This document shows, piece after piece, positions 5,316 to 5,597 of a DNA stretch of 5,597 bases. The position numbers and the translations under genes are program-made. Source of the stretch: an uncultured Clostridia bacterium. GTDB lineage: Bacteria; Bacillota; Clostridia; TANB77; CAG-508. A model generated the notes under the pieces. The model was not told the DNA's origin and ran no database searches. It saw nothing but the letters and a program-made list of their open reading frames with translations. The first letter of the stretch is position 1. Each line of letters begins with the position of its first letter. The stretch is taken from contig CAOTKV010000001.1 in assembly GCA_948530865.1 (NCBI GenBank), positions 402,256 to 407,852 of the forward strand, written 5' to 3'.

Positions 5316-5513
5316 TTAATTTGATTTATAATAAAGTAAACAATGACAATATCCTTCAAAATTTGGATCTTTTATTTGCTCACGAAATTCCTTACACATA
5401 CATTTTGTATCTTGTGTTTTTTCTAGTCTACAAGGACAATATCCACCAGTTCTTTTTAAACCATCTTGAACTGTTTTTACAACTTCCTTGTCTTCATTTA
5501 ATTTTACTGCCAT
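5316..5513 (-). CDS. Small ferredoxin-thioredoxin reductase catalytic-domain protein
   Basis: A 65-residue protein with six cysteines in three CxC pairs: YCPCRL (Cys26, Cys28), KCMCKEF (Cys38, Cys40) and GYCHCLLYY (Cys56, Cys58). This is the FTR catalytic (beta) subunit pattern. By analogy with plant-type FTR, Cys28 and Cys58 would form the redox disulfide, and Cys26, Cys38, Cys40 and Cys56 would hold a [4Fe-4S] cluster. It is shorter than chloroplast FTR beta, and the middle pair is closer to the first. No variable (alpha) subunit gene is nearby. AGGAGGTAAATGTT precedes the chosen ATG; an out-of-frame ATG five bases upstream is too close to the ribosome-binding site. The gene directly precedes thioredoxin, its likely partner. 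Family firm, electron donor unknown. Confidence 0.88.
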   Translation of the reverse strand: MAVKLNEDKEVVKTVQDGLKRTGGYCPCRLEKTQDTKCMCKEFREQIKDPNFEGYCHCLLYYKSN

Positions 5514-5545
5514 AACATTTACCTCCTAATATTTATCTTGAATAT

Positions 5546-5554
5546 ATTTTAACA
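5546..5554 (-). promoter_or_regulatory. Extended -10 promoter of the FTR-thioredoxin operon
   Basis: The minus strand reads TGTTAAAAT (TGn plus TAAAAT, 5/6 to TATAAT). The hexamer 17 bases upstream (CAGAAA) is not a -35. The predicted start near 5539 would give a leader of about 25 nt with AGGAGG. A palindrome is centred about 41 bases upstream of that start. Confidence 0.45.
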
Positions 5555-5572
5555 CTTACATTAATTTATTTC

Positions 5573-5587
5573 TGTGACTTAGTCACA
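5573..5587. promoter_or_regulatory. TGTGAC/GTCACA palindrome upstream of the FTR-thioredoxin operon
   Basis: TGTGACTTAGTCACA is a perfect 15-bp palindrome around one central base (5580). It resembles Crp/Fnr-family sites (TGTGA-N6-TCACA), but with five inner bases instead of six. Its centre lies about 41 bases upstream of the predicted start, the usual class II activator position, and the promoter lacks a -35. No U run follows on either strand, so it is not a terminator. The regulator is not in the window. Confidence 0.5.
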
Positions 5588-5597
5588 TATAGAAAAA

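Noticed and set aside
1..5597. tRNA, rRNA, CRISPR array, insertion sequence or riboswitch
   Set aside because: No GC-rich structured RNA, no regularly spaced repeats, no transposase-like frame and no terminal inverted repeats were seen. The intergenic gaps are all under 100 bases and are accounted for by promoters, operators and terminators.

Overview
The window is strongly AT-rich. TGG is read as tryptophan (for example in the thioredoxin active site), so the standard bacterial code applies. Ribosome-binding sites are strong AGGAGG/GGAGG types and all ten genes lie on the minus strand. Together with the gene families (YafY-type WYL regulator, GyrI-like protein, YoaP-tailed acetyltransferase, small ferredoxin-thioredoxin reductase-like protein, Lsa-type ABC-F start), this points to a low-GC Firmicute, most likely an anaerobic clostridial or gut-type lineage. 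Species cannot be named from the sequence.

Layout in the direction of transcription (high to low coordinates). (1) 5597-4953: a two-gene redox operon, a small FTR catalytic-domain protein followed by a WCGPC thioredoxin. It is preceded by a 15-bp TGTGAC/GTCACA palindrome placed near -41 of an extended -10 promoter, and closed by a 12-bp-stem intrinsic terminator. (2) 4953-4003: a WYL-domain transcriptional regulator with a 31-bp palindrome at its promoter. (3) 3944-861: five closely packed genes, namely a Cass2-like effector-binding protein, a GyrI-like protein, an SPL-family radical SAM protein, a GNAT acetyltransferase with a YoaP thioredoxin-like tail, and a TfoX N-terminal-domain protein. 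A second copy of the same operator half-sites sits at the promoter of the first of these genes. (4) 775-134: a membrane-anchored protein with a coiled coil and an extracytoplasmic Ig-like domain, probably with its own promoter, ending in a hairpin. (5) 62-1: the first 20 codons of an ABC-F ATPase that continues outside the window.

The main point of interest is the WYL-centred unit (861-4953). Two promoters carry TATGACA-N5/6-TGTCATA in the same place relative to the -10 box, so the regulator probably controls both itself and the five-gene operon. The gene content (two GyrI-superfamily small-molecule binders, a radical SAM enzyme of the spore-photoproduct-lyase family, an acetyltransferase) suggests a ligand-triggered response to a toxic small molecule, possibly a DNA-damaging one. 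The families and the operator pairing are well supported by the sequence; the physiological role is inference.
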